This document shows positions 44,320 through 53,335 of a DNA stretch of 64,000 nucleotides, in pieces (positions within the stretch are counted from its first letter, which is position 1; every line of letters begins with the position of its first letter). The notes beneath the pieces were generated by a model. It searched no databases. It saw only the letters and a list, made by a program, of their open reading frames with translations, and was not told where the DNA came from. This DNA is from Acinetobacter parvus DSM 16617 = CIP 108168 (lineage in GTDB: Bacteria > Pseudomonadota > Gammaproteobacteria > Pseudomonadales > Moraxellaceae). The stretch spans positions 90,229 through 154,228 of the forward strand of contig NZ_KB849210.1 of assembly GCF_000368025.1 (NCBI RefSeq). Direction: 5' to 3'. The position numbers were made by a program, and so were the translations under genes.

Positions 44320-45738
44320 TTACTTAACTTTCAACTGTTTTAAAATCGCTTTTAGAACTTCGATTCGTGCCGTATTTTTATCATCCGTCGCAATCACATG
44401 CCATGGTGCATAGTCGGTGGAGGTACGCTCAAACATATCCGCAGCGGCTTCAAGGTAGTCATCCCATTTATCACGGTTACGCCAATCCTCCTCGGTAATC
44501 TTAAAGCGCTTATGTGGGGTTTGTTCACGCTCCTTGAAACGGACGGCCTGTTCATCCTTGCTAATCGCCAGCCAGATTTTGACAATCACCGTCTGGCTAT
44601 CCACAAGGTTCTGTTCAAAACGGTTAATCTCATCATAGGCACGTTGCCATTCAACCACTGAGGCAAAACCCTCAACACGCTCCACCAGCACACGCCCATA
44701 CCAGGTCCGATCAAAAATGGTAATTTTTCCGCCATCATTGAGTTTATTCCAAAAACGCCACAAATAAGGACGGCGTAATTCATAACGTTCAGGTGCAGCA
44801 ATACTATGGATTTCATATTCACGTGGATCTAATTTTTTAACAATTCTTTTTATCGCTCCCCCTTTACCTGCAGCATCCATACCTTCAAAAGCAACAATCA
44901 CTTTTCGTTCGTTGTAACGTAATGCATCAGCTACTTTTTTGGTTAATTTGTTCAATTTTTCTTTGTAGTCATCTTTATCTAAGCTTTGTTTTGAAGGTTC
45001 TAATAGTGCTGTGGGAATCTGTGCTTGTTGCCATTTTTCCGTGACTTTAGTTTGATGGTCAGGAAGTTCCTGAAGCGTTTGCAAAACATATTGTGCAAAG
45101 CACTGGTCGCGGTACTTTTCATCCTCGCCATTAATGATAAACCAGTCATCGGTGAACCTGTGGCTGAGGTTCTGCAAGGTATCGTATTGTTTTTTATTGC
45201 GCCAATCTAAACCATGTAATTTATGCCAATGTTGTTCGGACGCATCAATTTGGTCTAAGCGTTTTTGTAAAGACTTCCATGACAGGTCGAACCAGACCTT
45301 AACCACATGCACATGGTTATGTTGCAAATCATGTTCAAACGCACGCATTTGCTCAACATAGCCATCAAACAACGCCTCATTTAATGGCTTGGACACATGC
45401 ATTGCCGTTGCCAGCAAGTCACTGTACCAGTTGCCAAACATCACCACGATCTGACCTTCGGCAGGAATGAAGCGTGTATAGGATTGCCAAAATGTCTGGT
45501 TATTTGTCAATAGCTTTGGGGCATCCGCCTTGACTTTCAGGTAACGTGGATCAAGCCACTCACGTAACTGCTTGACCGCCTCCCCCTTGCCCGCCAGTTC
45601 AATGCCACTGACCAGAATCAGGACACTCTTTGCATTGCTCTTGCCCCGACTGTCTTTCAATGCATACTGGGCCTCTATCAGATCCAGCGAGAGTTCGTCT
45701 TCATCACGTAATTCAAATTTTGGTTGTTGGACACTCAT
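44320..45738 (-). CDS. pap: Polyphosphate:AMP phosphotransferase (two-domain PPK2)
   Basis: The 472-residue protein has two PPK2 domains with Walker A sites SGIELAGKGEAVK (about 43-55) and EGMDAAGKGGAIK (about 283-295). The second also has FDRTWYGRVLVERVEGF. Two-domain PPK2 enzymes phosphorylate AMP to ADP with polyphosphate; this activity is well known from Acinetobacter johnsonii. The first domain has GNWYSDLLATAM in place of the DRTWYGR lid motif, so it is probably structural. I chose the ATG at 45738 with AGAG upstream over upstream in-frame codons. Confidence 0.92.
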   Translation of the reverse strand: MSVQQPKFELRDEDELSLDLIEAQYALKDSRGKSNAKSVLILVSGIELAGKGEAVKQLREWLDPRYLKVKADAPKLLTNNQTFWQSYTRFIPAEGQIVVMFGNWYSDLLATAMHVSKPLNEALFDGYVEQMRAFEHDLQHNHVHVVKVWFDLSWKSLQKRLDQIDASEQHWHKLHGLDWRNKKQYDTLQNLSHRFTDDWFIINGEDEKYRDQCFAQYVLQTLQELPDHQTKVTEKWQQAQIPTALLEPSKQSLDKDDYKEKLNKLTKKVADALRYNERKVIVAFEGMDAAGKGGAIKRIVKKLDPREYEIHSIAAPERYELRRPYLWRFWNKLNDGGKITIFDRTWYGRVLVERVEGFASVVEWQRAYDEINRFEQNLVDSQTVIVKIWLAISKDEQAVRFKEREQTPHKRFKITEEDWRNRDKWDDYLEAAADMFERTSTDYAPWHVIATDDKNTARIEVLKAILKQLKVK

Positions 45739-45942
45739 GTTTTGCTCTAAACGGCTCATTATCACAAAATCAGTATAGTGAAATCGGCCCAGTACCAACA
45801 AAGGCCCTTGTACAATTTCTGTAGACAAAATGAGTGCATGAACATATTGACCGATTGTTGGACATTTAGGGTTTATGCTGTCATGGTTCTCAGTTATGAT
45901 GCGCCCTATGATTTTCTGGTTTTATTTTATTTGAGTTCGAAT

Positions 45943-46650
45943 ATGTCAAAACTCGCTGCATTTGATCATCTTTTATTACAATACCAAACTCTGAATTACC
46001 ACCAAAATACAGCACTTAAGCAACGTCTGCATGAAGTACAAGCGTGGATGAAAGCACGCATCGCAGAAACCCATAAAGAATTTTTTGCTCTGCCTGAAAA
46101 TCAACTGATGGCACAGTATTTTCTCAATCGTTTGTATGGCGGTCCTGATTTTGAGGCAATTGCACAGCAAATCGAACGCCTGTTGAAATATGCACATAAA
46201 GCAGAGAGCTTACTCCCTGAAAATGCAATTAAAACAGGAACAAAATCGGTCAGTCTTGCTGTACTTGCCACTCAACTCGATGAACAAGTCGCAGAACAAC
46301 TACTCAAAGATTATCCTTTGGAAACACCACTAACTGATGAAATCATGCGCCAGACCTTAGTCAAACTCGATCAAGGCGATGTACGTTATGAACAATTACA
46401 ATTACTTGACGAGCTTGGTCTCACATTAGATAAGTATATGCGCTCTACGATGATGTATGCGGCTTTTAAAATGTGTAAAGGCATTGCAACCAAATATCAA
46501 TTTGAACCTATGTACGATTTTATCCAAGAAGGTTTTGCTGCAATGAAGCCTATGAAGTCTGCTGCAACGTTTATCAAAACATTTACCGCAAAAGAACGCG
46601 AGATCATTGAGAAAGTCCATTCAGGGCATCCAGATCCTTTCCGCAGTTAA
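45943..46650 (+). CDS. FFLEELY-motif-like protein, unknown function
   Basis: The protein of 235 residues starts MSKLAAFDHLLLQYQTLNYH and has MAQYFLNRLYGGPDFEAIAQQIERLLKYA. That fits the motif of a conserved proteobacterial family named for FFLEELY. The whole is helical and soluble, with the tail IEKVHSGHPDPF. The family has no known function. An open frame reaches back to 45778, but GAG before the ATG at 45943 and the conserved start favour the shorter form. It is divergent from pap. Confidence 0.65.
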   Translation: MSKLAAFDHLLLQYQTLNYHQNTALKQRLHEVQAWMKARIAETHKEFFALPENQLMAQYFLNRLYGGPDFEAIAQQIERLLKYAHKAESLLPENAIKTGTKSVSLAVLATQLDEQVAEQLLKDYPLETPLTDEIMRQTLVKLDQGDVRYEQLQLLDELGLTLDKYMRSTMMYAAFKMCKGIATKYQFEPMYDFIQEGFAAMKPMKSAATFIKTFTAKEREIIEKVHSGHPDPFRS

Positions 46651-46665
46651 ATGCTGGACTATTCC

Positions 46666-46692
46666 AATCCCTCTACCAAGAGGGATTTTTTT
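46666..46692 (+). terminator. Terminator after the FFLEELY gene
   Basis: The stem AATCCCTCT/AGAGGGATT with a 4-base loop is followed by a T-run. Confidence 0.9.
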
Positions 46693-46843
46693 CATCTTCA
46701 CATAAAAAATTAAAACACTTTTTGGAAAGTGACTTTCTGTATATTATTCATAACAATGATATGCTAGACCCTGTAAAAAAATACAAAATCTGTCATGATG
46801 CATGCTGATTCGTGCCGCTAGAGCGAAAGTTTAGGAGAAAACA

Positions 46844-47785
46844 ATGTCTAACGAAAACCAACAGCCCACCCCAGAAGTTGAGCAAAACCCAGGTTCAGAC
46901 AAAGTCAGTCCTTTCCTCAGCACACCGCTTCCGCAGGGAGCGCCACAAGGTCAACAGCAATCTTTACAACAGGATTTGACCTCAGCACCAACAGGTTCCG
47001 TACCGAAATACAACCTGCCGCGTGGTGCCAATACAGGTAATGTTGGCGCAACCACCCATTTTGGCTATCAAACTGTCAGCAGCGATGAAAAAGCACAGAA
47101 AGTGGCGGAAGTGTTCCATTCCGTCGCCAGCAAATACGACATCATGAATGACCTGATGTCATTCGGTATCCATCGTATTTGGAAACGTTTTGCCATTAAC
47201 ATGTCAGGCGTGCGTCGTGGACAGCATGTACTGGATATTGCTGGTGGTACAGGCGACCTGGCAAAAGTATTTAGCCGTGAAGTCGGTCCACAAGGTCATG
47301 TCGTACTCTCAGACATCAATGAATCCATGCTCAATGTTGGGCGTGACCGCCTGATTGATGCAGGCTGTACCAATGTGGATTTTGTGCTTGCCAATGCTGA
47401 AACATTAGAACCCTTTGCAGACAATAGTTTTGACCTCGTCACCATCAGTTTTGGTTTACGTAACGTGACCGATAAGGATGCAGCACTTGCAGCCATGTAC
47501 CGTGTACTTAAGCCAGGTGGCCGCTTACTGATCCTCGAATTTTCCAAACCTGTGTTTGAGCCATTTTCAAAGCTCTACGATCTTTACTCATTCACGGCCC
47601 TGCCAATCATGGGTAAACTGATTGCCAATGATTCTGAAAGTTATAAATATCTTGCAGAATCTATTCGTATGCATCCAGACCAACGTACCCTCAAAGGCAT
47701 GATGGAAAATGCAGGCTTCCAAAGCTGTGACTACCATAACCTCACTGGGGGTATTGTTGCAGTTCACCGCGGATTCAAACTTTAA
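46844..47785 (+). CDS. ubiE: Ubiquinone/menaquinone C-methyltransferase UbiE
   Basis: The 313-residue protein has the UbiE core from about residue 73: HFGYQTVSSDEKAQKVAEVF, YDIMNDLMSFGIHRIWK, the SAM site LDIAGGTGDLAKVF and ITISFGLRNVTDKDAAL. It methylates the C-5 position of the ubiquinone ring. The first 70 residues are an added Pro/Gln/Ser-rich, probably disordered tail absent from E. coli UbiE. TTAGGAG precedes the ATG. It is the first gene of ubiE-ubiJ-ubiB. Confidence 0.96.
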   Translation: MSNENQQPTPEVEQNPGSDKVSPFLSTPLPQGAPQGQQQSLQQDLTSAPTGSVPKYNLPRGANTGNVGATTHFGYQTVSSDEKAQKVAEVFHSVASKYDIMNDLMSFGIHRIWKRFAINMSGVRRGQHVLDIAGGTGDLAKVFSREVGPQGHVVLSDINESMLNVGRDRLIDAGCTNVDFVLANAETLEPFADNSFDLVTISFGLRNVTDKDAALAAMYRVLKPGGRLLILEFSKPVFEPFSKLYDLYSFTALPIMGKLIANDSESYKYLAESIRMHPDQRTLKGMMENAGFQSCDYHNLTGGIVAVHRGFKL

Positions 47786-47795
47786 GGCTTAAGAT

Positions 47796-48506
47796 ATGTG
47801 GTCGATTTTAGCACTCGGTGCAGTCGAACGTATCATTCATCATGTGATTGATTTGGATGCGATAACACGTATTCAACTCAATCAACTGCAAGGGCAATTA
47901 TTACGTATTGTGATTGATAGCCCACAACTCTCAGTTGATGTTTTTTTTGATGAAAATAAAGTTCGTCTGGAACCTACCGTGACTGGACACAGTCCAACCC
48001 CATCAATATTTGAACAGCGTCCCTACGATGTCCAAAATAAAATTACAGATGCCACAGCCACCCTGCATGTCGCCAATGTGGTCGAATTAGTCAAACTCCT
48101 GCTCAGTGATATGGACCAGATTGGCAATATTCCACTGCAAGGTGACTATCATTTATTGCAGGATATCCAGCGTATCATACAGCAGGCAGAACCTGACCTT
48201 GCCGCACATCTCTCTCCGTGGATTGGTCCTCAGCTGGCGCATGAACTGGCTAAGATTCAGCTTGCACCGAAGCAGCTCAAACGCTCATTGCAAAGCCATC
48301 TGTTCTTTGTTGAAGATGCCCTAAAAGAAGATAGCGGCTTATTTGCCCCACGCTGGCAAATGGATGACCTGAATCGGGAGACCCGCCAGCTCAATCAGGA
48401 AGTAGACCGTCTGGAAGCCAGATTTCAGCAATTACAGGCCCAATCACAGCCCCTCCTCACCTCCCCCTCAAAAGGAGAGGAATTATTGAACCCCACACAA
48501 GACTAG
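47796..48506 (+). CDS. ubiJ: Ubiquinone biosynthesis accessory factor UbiJ
   Basis: The protein of 236 residues has an SCP2-like lipid-binding domain (VIDSPQLSVDVFFDENKVRLEP, then TDATATLHVANVVELVKLLL) and a C-terminal coiled coil, LNRETRQLNQEVDRLEARFQQL. UbiJ binds ubiquinone intermediates in the soluble Ubi complex. Its place between ubiE and ubiB, with gaps of 10 and 12 bases, confirms the call, since UbiJ sequences diverge strongly. Confidence 0.88.
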   Translation: MWSILALGAVERIIHHVIDLDAITRIQLNQLQGQLLRIVIDSPQLSVDVFFDENKVRLEPTVTGHSPTPSIFEQRPYDVQNKITDATATLHVANVVELVKLLLSDMDQIGNIPLQGDYHLLQDIQRIIQQAEPDLAAHLSPWIGPQLAHELAKIQLAPKQLKRSLQSHLFFVEDALKEDSGLFAPRWQMDDLNRETRQLNQEVDRLEARFQQLQAQSQPLLTSPSKGEELLNPTQD

Positions 48507-48518
48507 GTAAGATTTTAT

Positions 48519-50138
48519 ATGATTCCGCATGTTAGACGGTTATTTGAACTTTGGCGCATTGCAGCACATTATCGCCTTGACACTTTATTTCCTGCGGAAG
48601 AATTACCTGTAAAAGCCCAACATGCCTTGGGTGTGATTAAAATGCATCCTGCGGCTTGGTCAAGCCGTGAAAAAAAGAATCCGCTTAAACTCAAGCAAGC
48701 ACTGGAAGAGATGGGGCCTTTGGCGATTAAGCTGGGTCAATTGCTCTCCACTCGTCGTGACCTGATTCCGCCAGAAGTGTTGTCACAACTGGTGTTGTTG
48801 CAAGATCGCGTCAAACCCTACGACACCCAGTTGGCCAAACAGCGGATTCAGGAATCCCTCAAGGCCGATGTTGGCACCTTGTTTGCCCGTTTTGATGAAC
48901 AGCCACTTGCCGCTGCCTCGATTGCACAGGTGCATACTGCCGCATTGCATGATGGTCGTGAGGTGGTGGTAAAAGTCACCCGTCCTGATATTCACAACCA
49001 GATTCTTCGGGACTTTGAAATTCTGGCATGGCTGGGGAATTGGCTGGAAAACCGTCTGGAAGCTGCCCGTGCCCTGCACCTGTCCGAGATTATTCAGGAC
49101 TACCGTCAGATCATTTTAAATGAGCTTGACCTGAGTCTAGAAGCGGACAATACTCGCCGAATGCGTCATTACTTTACAGGCTCCAGCATGATGTATGTAC
49201 CTGAAGTCTATATGGACAGTAAAGACGTGATGGTGGCTGAACGCATCACGGGTGTGCCTATTTCAGATATCGCGACCTTTGATCGTTTGGGTATGGATCG
49301 TGCAGACCTGGCTGAAAAAGGTTTAACCATCTTCTTTACCCAGGTATTTCGAGACAACTTTTTCCATGCGGACATGCACCCTGGCAATGTCTTTGTTGAA
49401 ACCATTAACCCAAGCAATCCACGCTTTATTGCACTGGACTGTGCCATTATGGGTGAGCTGTCCAAGTCTGACCAGATGACGGTTGCTCGGATGCTGCTGG
49501 CGGTGATGAATAGCAACTTTATGCAGTTGATTCAGATTGTGCATCAGGCTGGCTGGATTCCACCAGGAACCGATCAGGATGCACTGGCACGTGAAATGCG
49601 TCGTACCGTTGGCCCTATGGTGTCCAAGCCGATGGATCAACTGGATTTTGCAGGCATCCTGATTCAGGTGATGGATATTGCACGGCGTTTCCATCTGGAA
49701 ATTCCACCACAACTCATGTTGCTTTTAAAAACGCTGGTTCATGTTGAAGGTCTGGGCACTGACCTTTACCCACAACTGGACATCTGGAAACTGGCAAAAC
49801 CGATTCTCACTGAATGGGTCAAGGCCAATATGAATCCAGTGAAAAATTTCAAGGAAATTGGTCAGCAAATTCCTGATTTATTATTGGGCGCACAGGACTT
49901 GCCTAGCCTGTTGATTGACAGCCTCAATGGCTTGAAAAACCAGTCAGCCTGGCATGATAAACAGCTGAAAGAAATTCAGCAGATGCGTTTGCAAATGCAG
50001 CAGCAGCAACGCCGTAGCTGGATGTTTGGCAGCACCATGCTGATTTTGCTGACCATTGCCATTATTACGCCGTGGTTTGTCTCAATTGTCTTAATTGTAT
50101 TGAGTAGCTTGTTGGCGCTGTGGCGTATTATGAAATAA
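48519..50138 (+). CDS. ubiB: Ubiquinone biosynthesis protein kinase-like UbiB
   Basis: The protein of 539 residues has the UbiB KxGQ motif at residues 71-74 (AIKLGQLLSTRRDLIPPEVL), AAASIAQVHTAALHDGREVVVKV, and DNFFHADMHPGNVF with LDCAIMGELS. Two C-terminal membrane helices cover about 490-535. UbiB is an atypical kinase/ATPase needed for ubiquinone synthesis at the inner membrane. It ends the ubi operon. No terminator with a clear T-run follows directly. Confidence 0.96.
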   Translation: MIPHVRRLFELWRIAAHYRLDTLFPAEELPVKAQHALGVIKMHPAAWSSREKKNPLKLKQALEEMGPLAIKLGQLLSTRRDLIPPEVLSQLVLLQDRVKPYDTQLAKQRIQESLKADVGTLFARFDEQPLAAASIAQVHTAALHDGREVVVKVTRPDIHNQILRDFEILAWLGNWLENRLEAARALHLSEIIQDYRQIILNELDLSLEADNTRRMRHYFTGSSMMYVPEVYMDSKDVMVAERITGVPISDIATFDRLGMDRADLAEKGLTIFFTQVFRDNFFHADMHPGNVFVETINPSNPRFIALDCAIMGELSKSDQMTVARMLLAVMNSNFMQLIQIVHQAGWIPPGTDQDALAREMRRTVGPMVSKPMDQLDFAGILIQVMDIARRFHLEIPPQLMLLLKTLVHVEGLGTDLYPQLDIWKLAKPILTEWVKANMNPVKNFKEIGQQIPDLLLGAQDLPSLLIDSLNGLKNQSAWHDKQLKEIQQMRLQMQQQQRRSWMFGSTMLILLTIAIITPWFVSIVLIVLSSLLALWRIMK

Positions 50139-50435
50139 GCCACACCCGCCTATAAACAAGGGACTTTTTAGCTTCAAGTATGATGGGGTGCGACTGGCTC
50201 CTCATCACGGCCAGTTAATAAATATAAAGATTCAAGTGAAAGGACTTATATACTTCCGTTTTAAATCTTCGTATAAATGATTAATATTCCAAACCCTTTC
50301 AATTGAGTAAAACCATTTCCTGCTGAACGCCTGATTTTAACTCTTCCATCCAGCTCGTAAAAAACCAAATTAAGAATTTGATTTAATTAAAATATTATGC
50401 CATCAACTGTGGTTTTAAACTATTTCCAAGAAAAT

Positions 50436-50521
50436 CCTACCCCCTGTTGTGTTGGATATCAGAACCACTTCTCCTGTTTCCAATGCTACCCCATTTATTT
50501 ATTGGTAGGTTTTTGGTAGGT
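50436..50521. promoter_or_regulatory. Repeated GGTAGG motifs upstream of alcohol dehydrogenase
   Basis: TTGGTAGGT occurs twice, at 50502 and 50513, one helical turn apart. Inverted copies CCTACC and GCTACC lie at 50436 and 50485. The spacing suggests an activator or operator site, perhaps for the GAF-type regulator at 52014-53195. The 445-base gap from 50139 to 50610 holds nothing else I recognise; a -24/-12 promoter was looked for and not found. Confidence 0.35.
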
Positions 50522-50610
50522 GGGAAAAAAATTTAACCCTCCCATACTAGACCTACAGTGATGAGATCACTGAATAACAAACAATGGATTATGGAAGAAG
50601 GAATCACTCC

Positions 50611-51783
50611 ATGGCTTTTAAGAATATTGCAGATCAAACAAACGGTTTTTACATCCCTTGCGTGTCACTTTTTGGCCCTGGCTGTGCCAAAGAAATTGGA
50701 ACGAAAGCTCAAAATCTCGGCGCTAAAAAAGCCTTGATTGTAACGGACGAAGGCTTATTTAAATTTGGTGTAGCCAATACCATTGCAGAATATTTAAAAG
50801 ATGCTGGCGTAGACAGCCATATCTTTCCTGGGGCAGAGCCCAATCCAACAGATATCAATGTACATCATGGCGTACAGGCCTATAATGACAATGGCTGCGA
50901 TTTCATCGTTTCTTTAGGCGGTGGTTCCTCACATGACTGCGCCAAGGGCATCGGCCTGGTAACGGCTGGTGGTGGACATATCCGTGACTATGAAGGCATT
51001 GATAAAAGCACTGTTCCCATGACACCGTTGATTGCAATCAATACAACGGCGGGAACAGCATCTGAAATGACCCGTTTCTGTATCATTACCAACACCGACA
51101 CCCATGTAAAAATGGCAATCGTCGATTGGCGCTGTACCCCACTGATTGCAATTGACGATCCTAAACTCATGGTGGCCAAACCCGCTGGCTTGACCGCCGC
51201 AACTGGCATGGACGCTTTAACGCATGCGGTAGAAGCCTATGTTTCCACAGCAGCAAATCCAATTACCGATGCCTGTGCAGAAAAGGCCATTACCATGATT
51301 AGCCAGTGGTTACGCCCCGCTGTCGCCAATGGCGAAAATATTGAGGCACGTGATGCCATGAGTTATGCACAGTATTTGGCGGGTATGGCGTTTAACAACG
51401 CATCTCTTGGTTATGTTCATGCGATGGCACATCAATTAGGTGGTTTCTATAACCTGCCGCATGGTGTATGCAATGCGGTACTGCTACCTCATGTCTGTGA
51501 ATTCAACTTAATTGCCTGTCAGGATCGTTATGCAAAAATTGCAGAATTGATGGGTGTAAATACTGACGGCTTTACTGAAACTGAAGCTGCATTCGCGGCC
51601 ATTGATGCCATTCGGGAATTATCATCCTCAATTGGAATCCCATCTGGCCTGAATGAACTTGGCGTAAAAACTGAGGATCTTGCAATCATGGCTGAAAATG
51701 CCCAAAAGGATGCATGCATGCTGACCAATCCGCGTAAGGCGACTCACGCCCAGGTTGTGGAGATCTTCAAGGCAGCACTCTGA
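50611..51783 (+). CDS. Iron-containing alcohol dehydrogenase
   Basis: The protein of 390 residues starts MAFKNIADQTNGFYIPCVSL. It has the NAD-binding FIVSLGGGSSHDCAKGIGLV and NTTAGTASEMTRFCI, and iron ligands in MDALTHAVEAYVS and HAMAHQLGGFYNLPHGVCNAVLLPHV. It belongs to the group that oxidises ethanol and short primary alcohols with NAD+. I chose the ATG at 50611 over an upstream ATG at 50584. Together with the aldehyde dehydrogenase at 53336 it converts alcohol to acid. Two terminators follow. Confidence 0.93.
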   Translation: MAFKNIADQTNGFYIPCVSLFGPGCAKEIGTKAQNLGAKKALIVTDEGLFKFGVANTIAEYLKDAGVDSHIFPGAEPNPTDINVHHGVQAYNDNGCDFIVSLGGGSSHDCAKGIGLVTAGGGHIRDYEGIDKSTVPMTPLIAINTTAGTASEMTRFCIITNTDTHVKMAIVDWRCTPLIAIDDPKLMVAKPAGLTAATGMDALTHAVEAYVSTAANPITDACAEKAITMISQWLRPAVANGENIEARDAMSYAQYLAGMAFNNASLGYVHAMAHQLGGFYNLPHGVCNAVLLPHVCEFNLIACQDRYAKIAELMGVNTDGFTETEAAFAAIDAIRELSSSIGIPSGLNELGVKTEDLAIMAENAQKDACMLTNPRKATHAQVVEIFKAAL

Positions 51784-51793
51784 CCTTTCTGTT

Positions 51794-51870
51794 AAAAGTA
51801 AGTCAAAGCCTCCGAGAACCAGCTTACTTTTTTGTGGGAATAGCCAACTGGTGATATTCCCACTTTTTTT
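51794..51870 (+). terminator. Tandem terminators after alcohol dehydrogenase
   Basis: First stem AAAGTAAG/CTTACTTT ends at 51833 in a T-run. Second stem GTGGGAATA (51834) and TATTCCCAC (51855) is followed by TTTTTTT. Confidence 0.85.
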
Positions 51871-52013
51871 ATTATAAATTCTTGATCTCAGTTCATAAGC
51901 ACTGAACTAATATCCTGATATACATTTGATTTCTTTAATCATTAAACCAAAAATAAAATATGGCCTCACTTTGCACGTCAACAGCAGCTTTTATGAAATG
52001 CCACACGCAAGCT

Positions 52014-53195
52014 CTAGTACACATCTCTAAACTTATGCAGTGATAAATGCGCCGGATGCTCTGAGGGCAATAACTCCATCAGGCGTTCAACCGCATCTAT
52101 TGCCTCTGGGAAATGAGCAACATGCTTCAGTAAAAGATCCGTTTCTGTGGTTTTAAAAATCGCGTCACTTAAACGCGATTCCAGGCAATCCCGCCATGCA
52201 CATAAAAAAGGGCTTTCTGTCTTGGCCAAAAACACCCCCTTGTATAACTGTAGCGCAGAAGCCACATAACCAGAATCAAGCGCCTGTTCCGCCAAAAGAA
52301 AATCAGCCTCCACATCGGCCAATAAACGATAGGGCCGTGAACCTAGCATCCCACCCAGAATATCCCTGAGTTGTGACATTTCAGCTTTCAATGTGCCAAT
52401 GCTGACCTTACGCTCACCATATAGGGCCTGGTGTAATTTTTCTAGATTTAAACCATTTGGACACAGCACCAAAATTGCCAAAATTTCAATTTGACGTGGT
52501 GTAAGAACCAACGATTTACCATTAAAGAAAATTTGCGGGGTTGAAAAAGCCCGAATATACAAATGTTGCCTTTGCTGATCAATAAGTGCGGTTTGAATGA
52601 TGGAGGCACAACGCTCTGCTGCCAGAACCCCTAGACTATTGTGTTTTTTCCAGGTGGTTGATAAATCGACCACACCCAGTACCTGTTTGGAATAAGGGTC
52701 GATAATTGGGGCTGCATAACAAACCCAGTCATGAATGGATTCCATGTAGTGTTCATTGGAAAATACACAGCTGGATTGTTGGGTTTTTAATGACAGGGCC
52801 AAAGCATTGGTTCCAACCACCTCCTCTGCCCACTGCCCACCTGCAATGAAATGTACCTTTTCAGCGGCACTTTGCATTTGTGTACTTGAAGCAGTCCATA
52901 TAATGGTACTTCCCACATCACCGACAGCGATCACCATCGAGGATTGTGCGGCAATATGGCCCAGTTCACTGGAACAGGCATTTAAGGCCTTATCCAGACT
53001 GGTTTTATGTTTTTTATTGTGGTTGAGCAAAGGTGCTGCCAAACGCTCCTTTGGAATTGAAGACAGCACTGATCGCTGCCAAGAACTCGCAATACTCTGC
53101 TCTAACTTCTCAGCGCTTTGGGGAGACAGGCTATTTTGATGCTTTAACTGATCAATAGACTGTCTTTGCCGTATCAGCTCTTGTTTTGTAAACAT
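52014..53195 (-). CDS. GAF-domain transcriptional regulator of the alcohol locus
   Basis: The 393-residue protein has an N-terminal AcoR-like sensor: SIASSWQRSVLSSIPKERLA, then a GAF domain at about residues 70-200 with WAEEVVGTNALALSLKTQQSS and HDWVCYAAPIIDP. It lacks the AAA+ sigma-54 interaction domain of AcoR. Instead a winged helix (LVLTPRQIEILAILVLCPNGLNLEKLHQALYG) and helical repeats follow. I start at Met 53195 with GAGGG upstream. Its place between the alcohol and aldehyde dehydrogenase genes suggests that it controls both. Confidence 0.8.
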   Translation of the reverse strand: MFTKQELIRQRQSIDQLKHQNSLSPQSAEKLEQSIASSWQRSVLSSIPKERLAAPLLNHNKKHKTSLDKALNACSSELGHIAAQSSMVIAVGDVGSTIIWTASSTQMQSAAEKVHFIAGGQWAEEVVGTNALALSLKTQQSSCVFSNEHYMESIHDWVCYAAPIIDPYSKQVLGVVDLSTTWKKHNSLGVLAAERCASIIQTALIDQQRQHLYIRAFSTPQIFFNGKSLVLTPRQIEILAILVLCPNGLNLEKLHQALYGERKVSIGTLKAEMSQLRDILGGMLGSRPYRLLADVEADFLLAEQALDSGYVASALQLYKGVFLAKTESPFLCAWRDCLESRLSDAIFKTTETDLLLKHVAHFPEAIDAVERLMELLPSEHPAHLSLHKFRDVY

Positions 53196-53335
53196 TTGTG
53201 TATCCCTCACACTTGAGCATGCTTTCCAACCTTTCTCCAACCTTCACCCTTATATGCTAGTCAAATAGCGTACAAAAGTACCTTATACCAAAGCTGTAGA
53301 CGCTTAAGATCAATTATAAGCAAAGGAATATATAT

